The notes under the pieces were generated by a model. It saw only the letters and a list, made by a program, of their open reading frames with translations. It did not search any database and was not told the DNA's origin. DNA of 64,000 nucleotides from the NCBI RefSeq assembly GCF_900100955.1, contig NZ_FNCC01000013.1, forward strand, positions 186,001-250,000. Reading direction: 5' to 3'. Shown here piece after piece: positions 41,948-50,582 of the stretch. The translations under genes and the position numbers were made by a program. The DNA comes from Lentzea fradiae. Lineage in GTDB: Bacteria > Actinomycetota > Actinomycetes > Mycobacteriales > Pseudonocardiaceae. Positions within the stretch are counted from its first letter, which is position 1; every line of letters starts with the position of its first letter.

Positions 41948-42859
41948 TCACGCCTCACCTGGAGACGGCTTGATCACCCGGATCAGGCCCTCCTGCACGA
42001 CGGTCGCCACCAGCGCCCCATCCCGCGTGAAGAACTGCCCGGTCGCGAGCCCCCGGTTCCCGGACGCGGACGGCGACGAAGTGTCGTACAGCAGCCACTC
42101 GTCGGCGCGGAACGGGCGGTGGAACCACATCGCGTGGTCCAGGGACGCGCCGAGGACCTTGTCGAGGCCCCAGTACACGCCGTGCCGGGCCAGGACGCCG
42201 TCGAGCAGCGTCATGTCGGAGGCGTAGGTCATCACGCACAGGTGCAGCATCGGATCGTCGGGCAGCTTGCCGTCCGCCTTCATCCACACCCGCGACGCCG
42301 CCTCGCCGGGACCGTCCTCACGGGACTCCCACGGCGGTGACGTCACGTACCGGACGTCGATGGGGCGCGGGAACTTGATGTTCGGCGGCAGGTACCCCCT
42401 GGCGGACTCGACCCACGTCGGCAGGGTCTCGGGGTCCGGCACGTCCGGCATCGGCGAGGCGTGCTCGACGCCCTGCTCCTCCACCTGGAAGGACGCGGAG
42501 AGGGAGAAGATCGCCTTGCCGTGCTGCACGGCCACGACGCGGCGGGTGGTGAACGAGCGGCCGTCGCGGATGCGGTCGACCTCGTAGACGATCGGCACGC
42601 GCGGGTCGCCGGGGCGGATGAAGTACGAGTGCAGCGAGTGCACGCGCCGTTCGACCGGCACGGTCCTGCTCGCGGCCACCAGTGCCTGGCCCGCCACCTG
42701 GCCGCCGAACACGCGCAACGGCGACTCGGCGGGTGAGACGCCGCGGAAGATGTTCTCCTCGATGCGTTCCAGGTCGAGCAACGCGACGAGGTCGTCCACT
42801 GCGGATTGTCCGCTCAGGCCGGAAGGGTTCTCGGCGGCGGCGCGGGCGGCCTCGGTCAC
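41948..42859 (-). CDS. tesB: Acyl-CoA thioesterase II
   Basis: This 303-residue double-hotdog thioesterase hydrolyses medium- and long-chain acyl-CoA to free acid and CoA. Motifs include FRGVSPAESPLRVFGGQVAGQALVAASRTV near the N-terminus and VHSLHSYFIRPGDPRVPIVYEVDRIRDGRSFTTRRVVAVQHG. The C-terminal SLDHAMWFHRPFRADEWLLYD holds the catalytic Asp. GTG 42859 follows AGGAGAG by about 7 nt. It is downstream of pyk on the same strand; the 115-bp gap suggests its own promoter. Confidence 0.95.
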   Translation of the reverse strand: MTEAARAAAENPSGLSGQSAVDDLVALLDLERIEENIFRGVSPAESPLRVFGGQVAGQALVAASRTVPVERRVHSLHSYFIRPGDPRVPIVYEVDRIRDGRSFTTRRVVAVQHGKAIFSLSASFQVEEQGVEHASPMPDVPDPETLPTWVESARGYLPPNIKFPRPIDVRYVTSPPWESREDGPGEAASRVWMKADGKLPDDPMLHLCVMTYASDMTLLDGVLARHGVYWGLDKVLGASLDHAMWFHRPFRADEWLLYDTSSPSASGNRGLATGQFFTRDGALVATVVQEGLIRVIKPSPGEA

Positions 42860-42974
42860 GGTGGGACTCTCCTCGGAACACGACGGTCGGACACGGCGCG
42901 GCCCCGCGCCCTCACACGTCCAGTATGAGGGGGCGGGGCCGGCATCACGACGTCACGGGCTGAGAGTCCAGCCA

Positions 42975-44399
42975 CTACGCGTGGTCGTCCTCCCCGAGGC
43001 GGTGCACCCGGATGAGGTTGGTCGAGCCGATGGTGCCGGGGGGCGAGCCCGCGACGACCACCATGAGGTCGCCCGCCTGGTAGCGGCCGATCTCCAGCAT
43101 GGCCGTGTCGACCTGGCGGACCATCTCGTCGGTGGACTCCACCTTCGGGACGATGAACGTCTCGGTGCCCCACGTCAGCGCGAGCTGCGAGCGGACCGAC
43201 GGCTCCGGCGTGAACGCCAGCAGCGGCAGGTGCGTGTGCAGACGCGCCAGGCGGCGGACCGTGTCACCGGACTGGGTGAAGGCGACGAGGGCCTTCGCGT
43301 TGAGGCGCTCGCCGATGTCGCGGGCCGCGTACGAGATCACGCCGCGCTTGGTGCGCGGGACGTGGGTCAGCGGCGGCACGACGGTGGACTCCGTCTCGAC
43401 GGCCTCGATGATGCGGCCCATCGTCTGGACGGACTCGATGGCGTAGCGGCCGACCGAGGTCTCACCGGAGAGCATCAGGGCGTCCGCGCCGTCGAGCACC
43501 GCGTTCGCGACGTCGGACGTCTCGGCGCGGGTCGGGCGGGAGTTGCTGATCATCGAGTCCAGCATCTGGGTCGCGACGATGACCGGCTTGGCGTTCTCGC
43601 GGGCGATCTGGATGGCCCGCTTCTGCACCAGCGGCACGCTCTCCAGCGGCAGCTCGACGCCCAGGTCACCGCGGGCGACCATGACGCCGTCGAAGGCCAG
43701 CACGATGGCCTCGAGGTTGTCCACGGCCTCCGGCTTCTCGATCTTCGCGATGACCGGGAGGCGCTTGCTGCCCTGCCGGTCCATCACCTGGTGGACCAGG
43801 TCGATGTCGGCGGGCGAGCGGACGAACGACAGTGCGATGAAGTCCACGCCCAGCGAGAGCGCGAACTCGAGGTCCTCGATGTCCTTCTCCGACAGCGCCG
43901 GCACCGAGACGTCCATGCCGGGCAGCGAGAGGCCCTTGTTGTTGCTGACGGGTCCGCCTTCGGTGACCTCGCAGACGACGTCGGAACCCTCGACGTCGAC
44001 GACCACGAGGCCGACCTTGCCGTCGTCCACGAGCAGGCGGTCGCCGACCTTGGCGTCCTTCGCGAGCTCCTTGTACGTCGTCGACACGCGGTCGTGCGTG
44101 CCCTCGACGTCTTCGACGGTGATGCGGACGACGTCGCCGGTGTTCCAGTCGACGGGGCCCGCTGCGAACCTGCCGAGCCGGATCTTCGGGCCCTGGAGGT
44201 CGGCGAGGATGCCCACGGCGCGGCCCGACTCGTCGGCTGCGGCGCGGACCATGTCGTAAACCTGCTTGTGGTCGGCATGGCTGCCGTGGCTGAAGTTCAT
44301 CCTGGCCACGTCCATACCGGCCGCTACCAGGTCGCGGACCTTGTCCGGCGTGCCAGTGGCGGGACCGAGGGTACAGACGATCTTTGCGCGTCGACTCAC
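42975..44399 (-). CDS. pyk: Pyruvate kinase
   Basis: This glycolytic enzyme converts phosphoenolpyruvate plus ADP to pyruvate plus ATP. The 474-residue protein opens RRAKIVCTLGPATGTPDKVRDLVAAGMDVARMNFSHG. It has the K+ and Mg sites in LPVIAKIEKPEA (catalytic Lys) and VMVARGDLGVELPLE. TQMLDSMISNSRPTRAETSDVANAVLDG and the C-terminal allosteric domain follow. GTG 44399 has a TACTCT hexamer 8 nt upstream and no ribosome site, so it is probably leaderless. In-frame starts further up would add non-conserved residues overlapping the diverging VanZ gene. Confidence 0.97.
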   Translation of the reverse strand: MSRRAKIVCTLGPATGTPDKVRDLVAAGMDVARMNFSHGSHADHKQVYDMVRAAADESGRAVGILADLQGPKIRLGRFAAGPVDWNTGDVVRITVEDVEGTHDRVSTTYKELAKDAKVGDRLLVDDGKVGLVVVDVEGSDVVCEVTEGGPVSNNKGLSLPGMDVSVPALSEKDIEDLEFALSLGVDFIALSFVRSPADIDLVHQVMDRQGSKRLPVIAKIEKPEAVDNLEAIVLAFDGVMVARGDLGVELPLESVPLVQKRAIQIARENAKPVIVATQMLDSMISNSRPTRAETSDVANAVLDGADALMLSGETSVGRYAIESVQTMGRIIEAVETESTVVPPLTHVPRTKRGVISYAARDIGERLNAKALVAFTQSGDTVRRLARLHTHLPLLAFTPEPSVRSQLALTWGTETFIVPKVESTDEMVRQVDTAMLEIGRYQAGDLMVVVAGSPPGTIGSTNLIRVHRLGEDDHA

Positions 44400-44407
44400 G
44401 TCTAGAG

Positions 44408-44413
44408 AGAGTA
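44408..44413 (-). promoter_or_regulatory. -10 element, leaderless pyk mRNA
   Basis: TACTCT on the minus strand ends 8 nt before GTG 44399. It lies in a 64-bp divergent region shared with the VanZ gene. Confidence 0.4.
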
Positions 44414-44450
44414 GTCCTGGTTCCTGGACCGATCCCGAACTACCCATCGG

Positions 44451-44456
44451 TAATGT
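44451..44456 (+). promoter_or_regulatory. -10 element, leaderless VanZ-like mRNA
   Basis: TAATGT ends 7 nt before ATG 44464, with no ribosome site. Confidence 0.5.
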
Positions 44457-44463
44457 TTGGACG

Positions 44464-44808
44464 ATGGGTCGAGTACTCCCGTTCGTGACCGCGGCGTTGC
44501 TCAGCGTCGTCGTTCTGTTCACCCCGGAGTCAGGTGTGCCGAGCTCGCCGCCCGGCACCGACAAGGTGGTGCACACGGTGCTGTTCGCGCTGCTCGCGTT
44601 CACCGGCCTGTACGCGAAGATTCGTCACATTTTGCCGGCCCTCGTCGTCTACGCGGGCCTGTCCGAGGTGCTCCAGCAGGTCATCACCCCGCTGCACCGC
44701 AGCGGCGACGTCGTCGACGCGCTGGTCGACGTGCTCGGCATCGGCCTGGGCTGGGCTATCGCCGCGGCTGTTCGCTCACGCCGACGTGGTACTCGCACCA
44801 GGCGTTGA
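44464..44808 (+). CDS. VanZ-like membrane protein
   Basis: A 114-residue membrane protein with about three helices: residues about 4-20, 40-60 and 85-103. It has the VanZ-type pattern PPGTDKVVHTVLFALLAFTGLYA and SEVLQQVITPLHRSGDVVDALVDVLGIGLG, where conserved Asp/Lys/His and the RxxDxxD-like segment lie in the membrane. VanZ gives low-level teicoplanin resistance in enterococci; most homologues have unknown roles. Its last 53 bp overlap the 3' end of the converging DUF2461 gene. Confidence 0.87.
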   Translation: MGRVLPFVTAALLSVVVLFTPESGVPSSPPGTDKVVHTVLFALLAFTGLYAKIRHILPALVVYAGLSEVLQQVITPLHRSGDVVDALVDVLGIGLGWAIAAAVRSRRRGTRTRR

Positions 44809-45403
44809 GGTCCCTGAGCTGCCGCCACGACCTGCGCACCCGGTCGAGGCACTCCGGCTCGTGCAGCGCGTCGTCGGGCTCCCACACCTTGCGGACGTAG
44901 ATCGACCGGTGCTTGAGCAGGTCGAGGTGGGGGTGGTCGTCGGCGAACCCGCGCGGCTTCGACTTCATGACGTCACCGGCGAGCGTCCAGCCCTGCTTGA
45001 CGAGCTTGTCCACGATCTTGCGCAGCAGCACGCCGTGCGCGTCCACCGAGGCCCGGTAGCGGGCCAGCTGGTCGGAGGCCATGTGGAACGACCCGCCGCC
45101 GACCATCAGCCCCTCGGGACCGATCTGCACGTAGTACGCGCCGCCGCCCCGGCCCTTCTCGATGACCGCGCCGCAGTGGTCCTTGTACGGCGTCTTGTCC
45201 TTGGCGAACCGCACGTCGCGGTACGGGCGGAACACCTTCCCCTCGCCGAACTCCTTCTCCAGCGCGAGCAGCAGCGCCTCCATCGGCGCCCGCACGTCCC
45301 GCAGGTAGGTCTCCTTGTTGTCGTCCCAGTACGCCTTCGTGTTGTCGAGGACGAGCCCGTCGAAGAAGTCGATGGCGTACTCGCCGAAACCGCTGAACGT
45401 CAC
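44756..45403 (-). CDS. DUF2461 family protein
   Basis: This 215-residue cytosolic protein is of the DUF2461 (TIGR02453-type) family. Motifs are NTKAYWDDNKETYLRDVRAPMEALLLALE, VFRPYRDVRFAKDKTPYKDHCGAVI and YYVQIGPEGLMVGGGSFHMASDQLARYR. Function unknown. GTG 45403 has TAGGCT 6 nt upstream and is probably leaderless. Its 3' end overlaps the VanZ gene on the other strand by 53 bp, so full transcripts of both would be complementary there. Confidence 0.92.
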   Translation of the reverse strand: MTFSGFGEYAIDFFDGLVLDNTKAYWDDNKETYLRDVRAPMEALLLALEKEFGEGKVFRPYRDVRFAKDKTPYKDHCGAVIEKGRGGGAYYVQIGPEGLMVGGGSFHMASDQLARYRASVDAHGVLLRKIVDKLVKQGWTLAGDVMKSKPRGFADDHPHLDLLKHRSIYVRKVWEPDDALHEPECLDRVRRSWRQLRDLNAWCEYHVGVSEQPRR

Positions 45404-45409
45404 CGAGTC

Positions 45410-45415
45410 AGCCTA
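45410..45415 (-). promoter_or_regulatory. -10 element, leaderless DUF2461 mRNA
   Basis: TAGGCT on the minus strand ends 6 nt before GTG 45403. Confidence 0.4.
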
Positions 45416-45466
45416 GGCGCATCGCCCGAGAGCGTGAAAAATCGTTTGAGGGCGCACAACCAGGGC

Positions 45467-45472
45467 CATAAT
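45467..45472 (+). promoter_or_regulatory. -10 element, leaderless helicase-C-like gene
   Basis: CATAAT ends 7 nt before ATG 45480. A TTGAGG about 15 bp upstream may serve as -35. Confidence 0.5.
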
Positions 45473-45479
45473 CCGGGGA

Positions 45480-47399
45480 ATGCCACGCCGTATCAACGCG
45501 CTCGCGACCTGGCTCCTCCAACTGGGACAGGACGAGGTGGCCACGGTTCTCCTGCACCGCCGAGACGTCGCCGACCGCTTCGTCCGCACGATGAAGGACC
45601 TCGCCACGCAGCTCACCGACTCCGACTCGGTGCGCGCCGCCGAGGACACGCTCGACCAGGGCGCGCTCGACGTGCTCGCGGTGATCGTCGCGCAGGTCAA
45701 CGCGGGCACCGTCGACACGGTCCGCACGGAACTGGGCTGCACGACCGACGAGTTCGAACGGGCCTTCCAGCAGCTCAAGGACCGCGCTCTCGCGTGGCCG
45801 GACGGAACGCGGCTGATAGCGGTGAACTCGGTGCGCGCACACGGTGCGACGCAGGGCAAGCTCACGCCGCGGCCGAAGGCGCCGCGCCGGCGCACGGCGT
45901 CGGAGGTCTCGCCCGTCGTCGCCGCCATGTCCACCGTGGACGGAGTGGCGCGGCTGCTCGCGCACTGCGAGCACGACACGTTCGACGCCCGGTACACCGG
46001 CGGCATCGCGACGGTCGAGATCCGGCGGGTCGCGCGGGCCCTGCGGGTCACCGACCAGACGCTGCGGCTGTGGCTGGAGCTCGGGGTCGAGGCGCAGCTG
46101 CTGGGCGTGGAGCGCTCGCGGCTGTTACCGACCGAGCACGGCGACGCCTGGCTCGGCTCGCACCCCGGCGCACGGCTCGCCGCGCTGGTGGCGGCCTGGC
46201 AGCGGATGGACTGGCGGCCGGACCCGGACCAGGCTCGGGCGGCGTTGCGCGACTACTCCGGTGCCGCCGGGCTCGCGTTGCGGCGCGGCACGCTCGCCCG
46301 GTTCTCGGCGGAGGAGGCGTTCGCCGACACGTCCGAGCTGGTCGAGGACCTGGTCTGGGAACGGCCGGCGGTGCACGACAGGAGGGCGACCGCGGCGGTG
46401 GTCGGCGAGCTGGAGTCGCTGGGCCTGGTCGCGGGCGGCGCGCTCACGAAGCTCGGCGTCGCGCTGCTGCAGGGCGGTGACGTCGAGGCGGCCGCGACGG
46501 AGCTGATGCCGGCCGCCGCGGAGAAGGCCGCGTTCCAGACGGACATGACGGCGGTGGTGAACGGGCTGCCGTCGCCGGAGCTGAGCGCGACGCTGAACCT
46601 GGCCGCCGACCTGGAGGACAACGACGCCGCCCGCGTGTGGCGGCTGTCCGCGGGCTCGGTGCGGCGGGCGCTCGACACGGGCCTGTCCGCCGACGCCGTG
46701 CTGTCGAGGCTGGCCGCGGTCTCGGAGGCGCCGCTGCCCCAGGTGATCGAGTACCAGGTGCGGGACGTGGCGCGGCGGCACGGGCACCTGACGGTCACGG
46801 ACGTGAAGAGCTGCGTGCGCGCGGCGGACTCCGCGCTGCTGCACGAGATCTCGAAGTCGAAGCGGCTGTCGTCGCTGAAGCTGCGCTTCCTCGCGCCGAC
46901 GGTGCTGGCGTCGGACCGGCCGATGGCGGAGACGCTGGCGGCGTTGCGGCGGGCGGGGTACGCGCCGACCGGAGTGGACTCCGGCGACCAGTCCATCGTG
47001 GAGAACGTGCGCAAGCTGCGGGCTCCCGCGCGCGGCGAACGCCGCCAGGAGGGGTGGTGGCGCACCGAGCCGGACGACCTCGAGCTGACCCAGCTCGCGA
47101 TCCGGCTGGTGGAGCAGGAACGGCCGACCGTGGGGCGCGGGACGCCCAGGGCGGGGGCCGCGCGGGTGCTGCGCGACCAGAACGTCTTCCTGCGCGACGA
47201 GGAGGTCGTGCTCCTCGCCTCGGCGCTGGTCGACGGCAGCCAGGTCGCGATCAGGTACGCCAGCGGCCCGCGCAGGACGGAGACGCACGTCGTCGTGCCC
47301 ACCAAGCACCTCGAAGGCGTGCTCAGCGTGGAGTGCGCCGACGGCACCAGCCGCGAGCTCGCGATCGGGCACGTCCGCGAGGTGGCCCTGCCGGGGTAG
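45480..47399 (+). CDS. Helicase-C_3/WYL-like protein without ATPase motifs
   Basis: This 639-residue protein belongs to the actinobacterial helicase-associated domain group. The N-terminal half is helical (ATWLLQLGQDEVATVLLHRRDVADRFV). A middle segment with LRVTDQTLRLWLELG and a C-terminal Helicase_C_3/WYL-like part (DEEVVLLASALVDGSQVAIRYASG...HVVVPTKHLEG) follow. No Walker A, DEAD or other helicase motor motif is seen, so it is not itself a helicase. Relatives are often encoded near XPB-type helicases; none is in this window. The role is probably nucleic-acid binding or regulation, which is inference. Confidence 0.8.
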   Translation: MPRRINALATWLLQLGQDEVATVLLHRRDVADRFVRTMKDLATQLTDSDSVRAAEDTLDQGALDVLAVIVAQVNAGTVDTVRTELGCTTDEFERAFQQLKDRALAWPDGTRLIAVNSVRAHGATQGKLTPRPKAPRRRTASEVSPVVAAMSTVDGVARLLAHCEHDTFDARYTGGIATVEIRRVARALRVTDQTLRLWLELGVEAQLLGVERSRLLPTEHGDAWLGSHPGARLAALVAAWQRMDWRPDPDQARAALRDYSGAAGLALRRGTLARFSAEEAFADTSELVEDLVWERPAVHDRRATAAVVGELESLGLVAGGALTKLGVALLQGGDVEAAATELMPAAAEKAAFQTDMTAVVNGLPSPELSATLNLAADLEDNDAARVWRLSAGSVRRALDTGLSADAVLSRLAAVSEAPLPQVIEYQVRDVARRHGHLTVTDVKSCVRAADSALLHEISKSKRLSSLKLRFLAPTVLASDRPMAETLAALRRAGYAPTGVDSGDQSIVENVRKLRAPARGERRQEGWWRTEPDDLELTQLAIRLVEQERPTVGRGTPRAGAARVLRDQNVFLRDEEVVLLASALVDGSQVAIRYASGPRRTETHVVVPTKHLEGVLSVECADGTSRELAIGHVREVALPG

Positions 47400-47402
47400 G
47401 AG

Positions 47403-48209
47403 TCACCAGCGGATGTCGGACAGGCTGTCCAGCGGCGCGCGTTCGGACTCGTCCAGCAGCTGCACGGACGCCGTGTCGGCGGCGTGCAGCTCGGCCGGGA
47501 AGGTGAAGCTCGTGCGCTTCTCCACCTCGGTCAGCGACACCTGGAACACGCGGAACTCGTCGAGGTCGAGCGCCTCGGTCAGGACGAGGTTCTGCGTGAG
47601 CAGGAACGCGCTGCAACGCAGCTCACCGTCCACGACGAACGCGATCGCCTTGTAGAACTCGCGAGGGAGCGCGACGCCGCGGAACAGCCTGTCGTCGGCG
47701 TTGAAGACCGGGCCGCCGTAGACGCTGACCTTGAGGTCGTCGACGTCGACGTCGGCGAGCACCGCGTCCTCCAGGCGGCCCCAGAGCCCTTCCTTGGTGC
47801 TCTGGTTGAAGTCGTCCATCTGCGGCGTGATGTTCGTGAAGAAGAACGAGTCGCGGTTCGCGCGCTGCGCCTCGTCCTTCGGGCCCCAGCACAGGTCGGC
47901 GCGGCGGGCGACGTGGCCGCGGTCGAGCCGGTTGTCGCGGTACAGCTCGTCGCCGGTCTGGAACCCCGCCGGGACGCGCGGGTCCTTGACGAACGGGATT
48001 CCGTTGCGGCTCAACGCCTTCAGGTCGCCGCCGTCGATGTTCCACGCCACCCAGCTCGCGAACTTGCGCGACTTGCTCATGGCGAGCGAGAAGTGCGTGT
48101 AGTCGATCGTGGTCGTGCCGTTCACCTCGACCGCGTCGGCCGCGCCGGACTCGGTCAGCACCGGAGCCCCCGCGTCGGTGCCGAGGAACTTCGCGTCGAA
48201 TCCCGTCAT
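47403..48209 (-). CDS. DNA/RNA non-specific endonuclease (NUC1 family)
   Basis: This 268-residue nuclease is of the beta-beta-alpha-metal NUC1 group. The catalytic DRGH motif is at 96-99 (His99 as base) and the following FFFTNITPQMDDFNQ holds the metal-binding Asn. There is no signal peptide or toxin-delivery domain, so it would be cytosolic or released by lysis or an unseen route. A GGGGGAG site lies a few nt before ATG 48209. It converges on the helicase-C-like gene with 3 bp between stops. No obvious inhibitor gene is adjacent. Confidence 0.93.
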   Translation of the reverse strand: MTGFDAKFLGTDAGAPVLTESGAADAVEVNGTTTIDYTHFSLAMSKSRKFASWVAWNIDGGDLKALSRNGIPFVKDPRVPAGFQTGDELYRDNRLDRGHVARRADLCWGPKDEAQRANRDSFFFTNITPQMDDFNQSTKEGLWGRLEDAVLADVDVDDLKVSVYGGPVFNADDRLFRGVALPREFYKAIAFVVDGELRCSAFLLTQNLVLTEALDLDEFRVFQVSLTEVEKRTSFTFPAELHAADTASVQLLDESERAPLDSLSDIRW

Positions 48210-48257
48210 GTCTCCCCCTGCCGTTCACCTGCAGGGTCGAGCCGCCTCACCCGCTCG

Positions 48258-49631
48258 TTAGCCGGATGCACCCGAACGGCCCAGTGCGACGCCCAGACCC
48301 TGCCTCCCCACCAGTTCTACCGTCCGCCCGGCCCTGCGCGACTCGTCCACCCACTGGTCGATCGCCTGGCCGCACGCCTGGTCGAGGTGCCGGACCTCGC
48401 TCAGGTCCATCCGGACGTGCGCGCGGTCGAGCCGCTCCAGCTCGTCGAGCAGCCGCGGCAGCCGCAGGAACGTCGCGTTGCCGCGCAGCGCGAGCCCGTC
48501 CGCCGTGACGACCACGGACAGCCTCGACACGTCCCAGGCCGTCTTCACGACCGCCGCCAGCAGGCCGACGAGCGTGCCGGTCAGCAGGTCCGTGGCCACG
48601 ATGAGCCCCGCGGTCAGCACGAGCACCGCGACCTCGGCCCTGTCCTTGCGCCACAGCGCGACCAGCGGCCCGGCGCCGAGGAGCTTCCACCCGGCGTGCA
48701 CCAGCACCGCCGCCAGCACGGCGACCGGGATCAGCGTGAGCAGTCCCGGCGCCGCCACCACGAACAGCAGCAGCCACACGCCGTGCAGCACCCGCGACGC
48801 CTTGGTGCGCGCCCCGGCCGACACGTTCGCCGCGCTGCGCACGATGACCGCCGTCATCGGCAACGCGCCGAGCAGGCCGCAGATCGTGTTGCCCACGCCC
48901 TGCGCGACGAGCTCACGGTTGTACTGCGTGCGCGGGCCGTCGTGCATGCGGTCGACGGCGGCGGCGCTGAACATGCTCTCGGCCGACGCCACCAGCGCGA
49001 ACACCACCACGGCGCCGAGCACACCCGCGTCGAGCAGCCCGAGGTCCGGCAGGTGCACGTCCGCGGACAGCGTGCCGACCGCGATCCGGTCGACCGGCGA
49101 CTCCAGCAACGCCGCGACCGCCGTGCAGACGACCACGCCCACCAGGACGCCCGGCACGACCCGCACCGGCGCCCGCTGCCACAGCAGCATGATCACGACC
49201 GTGAGGAGCCCCAGCGCGAGCGCGACGGGCGACGCCAGAACCGGCTTGAGCTGGCCGGAGATCAGCACCAGCCCGATGCCCGCGAGCATCCCCTGCACCA
49301 CCGACGGCGAGATCGCCCGGAACCACCGCCCGCACCGGGCGAGGCCCAGCACCACCTGGAGCAGCCCGGCGCCGAGGACGATCACGCCGAGCGCCTCGAT
49401 GCCGTGCCGGCCGACGGCGTCCGCCACCAGCACCGTCAGCCCGGCGGCGGGCCCGCTCACCTGCATCGTGCTGCCGGGCAGCAAGCCGACGACGATGCCG
49501 CCGACCACCCCGGTCACGATGCCCAGCTCGGCGGGCACACCGGACGCCACCGCCACACCCACGCACAACGGCAGTGCCACGAGGAACACGACGACCGATG
49601 CGCCGAGGTCGGCCCAATGCTTCTTCATCAT
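48258..49631 (-). CDS. SulP-family anion transporter with STAS domain
   Basis: This 457-residue protein has about 11 membrane helices (DLGASVVVFLVALPLCVGVAVASGVPAE, STMQVSGPAAGLTVLVADAVG, RSAANVSAGARTKASRVLHG). A C-terminal STAS domain (about 370-440, HVRMDLSEVRHLDQACGQAIDQWV) follows. It probably moves bicarbonate or sulfate; the carbonic anhydrase gene 8 nt upstream on the same strand favours bicarbonate. Two adjacent ATGs (49631, 49628) follow AGGGG. It is an unfused counterpart of the fusion at 35349-37577. Confidence 0.95.
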   Translation of the reverse strand: MMKKHWADLGASVVVFLVALPLCVGVAVASGVPAELGIVTGVVGGIVVGLLPGSTMQVSGPAAGLTVLVADAVGRHGIEALGVIVLGAGLLQVVLGLARCGRWFRAISPSVVQGMLAGIGLVLISGQLKPVLASPVALALGLLTVVIMLLWQRAPVRVVPGVLVGVVVCTAVAALLESPVDRIAVGTLSADVHLPDLGLLDAGVLGAVVVFALVASAESMFSAAAVDRMHDGPRTQYNRELVAQGVGNTICGLLGALPMTAVIVRSAANVSAGARTKASRVLHGVWLLLFVVAAPGLLTLIPVAVLAAVLVHAGWKLLGAGPLVALWRKDRAEVAVLVLTAGLIVATDLLTGTLVGLLAAVVKTAWDVSRLSVVVTADGLALRGNATFLRLPRLLDELERLDRAHVRMDLSEVRHLDQACGQAIDQWVDESRRAGRTVELVGRQGLGVALGRSGASG

Positions 49632-49639
49632 CGAGACCC

Positions 49640-50212
49640 CTACAGCGGAAGGAAGGCGTGCTCGTCGCACACGGAGACCCGACCGGTCTCGATGTCGTAG
49701 AACCAGCCGTGGACGCGCACCTCACCCGCCGCCACCTTCTCGGCGACGAACGGGTACGCCAGCAGGACGCCGAGCTGCGCGCGGACGTGCTGCTGCCCCT
49801 CCTCCCGCATGGCCGGATCGCTCACCTCCCGCGGCGCCGCGGGCCGCAGCCAGCCGCGCATGGCGGGCAGGTGGTCGATGCCGCCGCCGTGCAGCGCGCC
49901 CACCGCGCCGCAGTGGGAGTGGCCGCACACGACGACCTCGCTGACGCCGAGCTGCAGCACGGCAAACTCGATCGTCGCCATCTCGCTGCTGGGCGCGCGC
50001 AGCGAGTAGGGCGGGATGACGTTGCCGGCGGTGCGCAGCTCGAACAGCGAACCGGGCTCGGCACCGGTGATGGCGGCCGTCACGATCCGCGAGTCGGCAC
50101 AGGTGATGAACATCGTGCTGGGGTGCTGGCCCGCGGCGAGCCTGCGGCCGAGTGCGAGCGGGCGGGAACCGGCGTGTGCGCGGGCATGCTGAACAAAGCG
50201 ATGGAAATCCAC
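49640..50212 (-). CDS. Beta-carbonic anhydrase
   Basis: This 190-residue enzyme interconverts CO2 and bicarbonate. Zinc ligands are Cys38 (CADSR), His98 and Cys101 (CGHSHCG), with Asp40/Arg42 as the catalytic dyad. The active-site RTAGN segment is present. GTG 50212 follows GAGGGA by about 6 nt. It is first in a two-gene operon with SulP, implying that imported bicarbonate and CO2 are interconverted at the membrane. Confidence 0.96.
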   Translation of the reverse strand: MDFHRFVQHARAHAGSRPLALGRRLAAGQHPSTMFITCADSRIVTAAITGAEPGSLFELRTAGNVIPPYSLRAPSSEMATIEFAVLQLGVSEVVVCGHSHCGAVGALHGGGIDHLPAMRGWLRPAAPREVSDPAMREEGQQHVRAQLGVLLAYPFVAEKVAAGEVRVHGWFYDIETGRVSVCDEHAFLPL

Positions 50213-50267
50213 GGGAATCCCTCACTGCGTCGAGAAAGTGTTCGGTTTGATCGGACAGGTGGAACGA

Positions 50268-50582
50268 TCAGTTCCGGAACACCTGCAATGCGGGAGGCGT
50301 ACGCCAGACGACTATCCGTTCGGCGAAGGACTCGACGGCCGGAGCCGGAGCCGGGTGCGGCTCGGACACCGCCACGAACGACGGCGCGGCGACGGCGGAA
50401 ACCCGTTCCGCGGACGTGACGAGCAACCTCACCCTGCCCGGCTCGCGCTCCTCGCGGGGCGCTTCCTCCTTGGGCGCGGACGAGCCCGGCTTCGGCGGCG
50501 GCGCACCGGCCGCCGCTGCCGGGACGGCGGGCGCCAGCACGGCGCACAGGGCCACCACGATCGCCAGCAGAATGCTGCGCAC
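50268..50582 (-). CDS. Small exported Ala/Pro-rich protein
   Basis: This 104-residue protein has a Sec signal peptide (MRSILLAIVVALCAVLAPAVPAAAAG, cleavage near 25), then a Pro/Glu/Arg-rich stretch and a short C-terminal part. No family recognised. GTG 50582 follows a GGGGGTGAG site. It lies upstream of the carbonic anhydrase on the same strand but 55 bp away, so co-transcription is possible. Confidence 0.6.
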   Translation of the reverse strand: MRSILLAIVVALCAVLAPAVPAAAAGAPPPKPGSSAPKEEAPREEREPGRVRLLVTSAERVSAVAAPSFVAVSEPHPAPAPAVESFAERIVVWRTPPALQVFRN

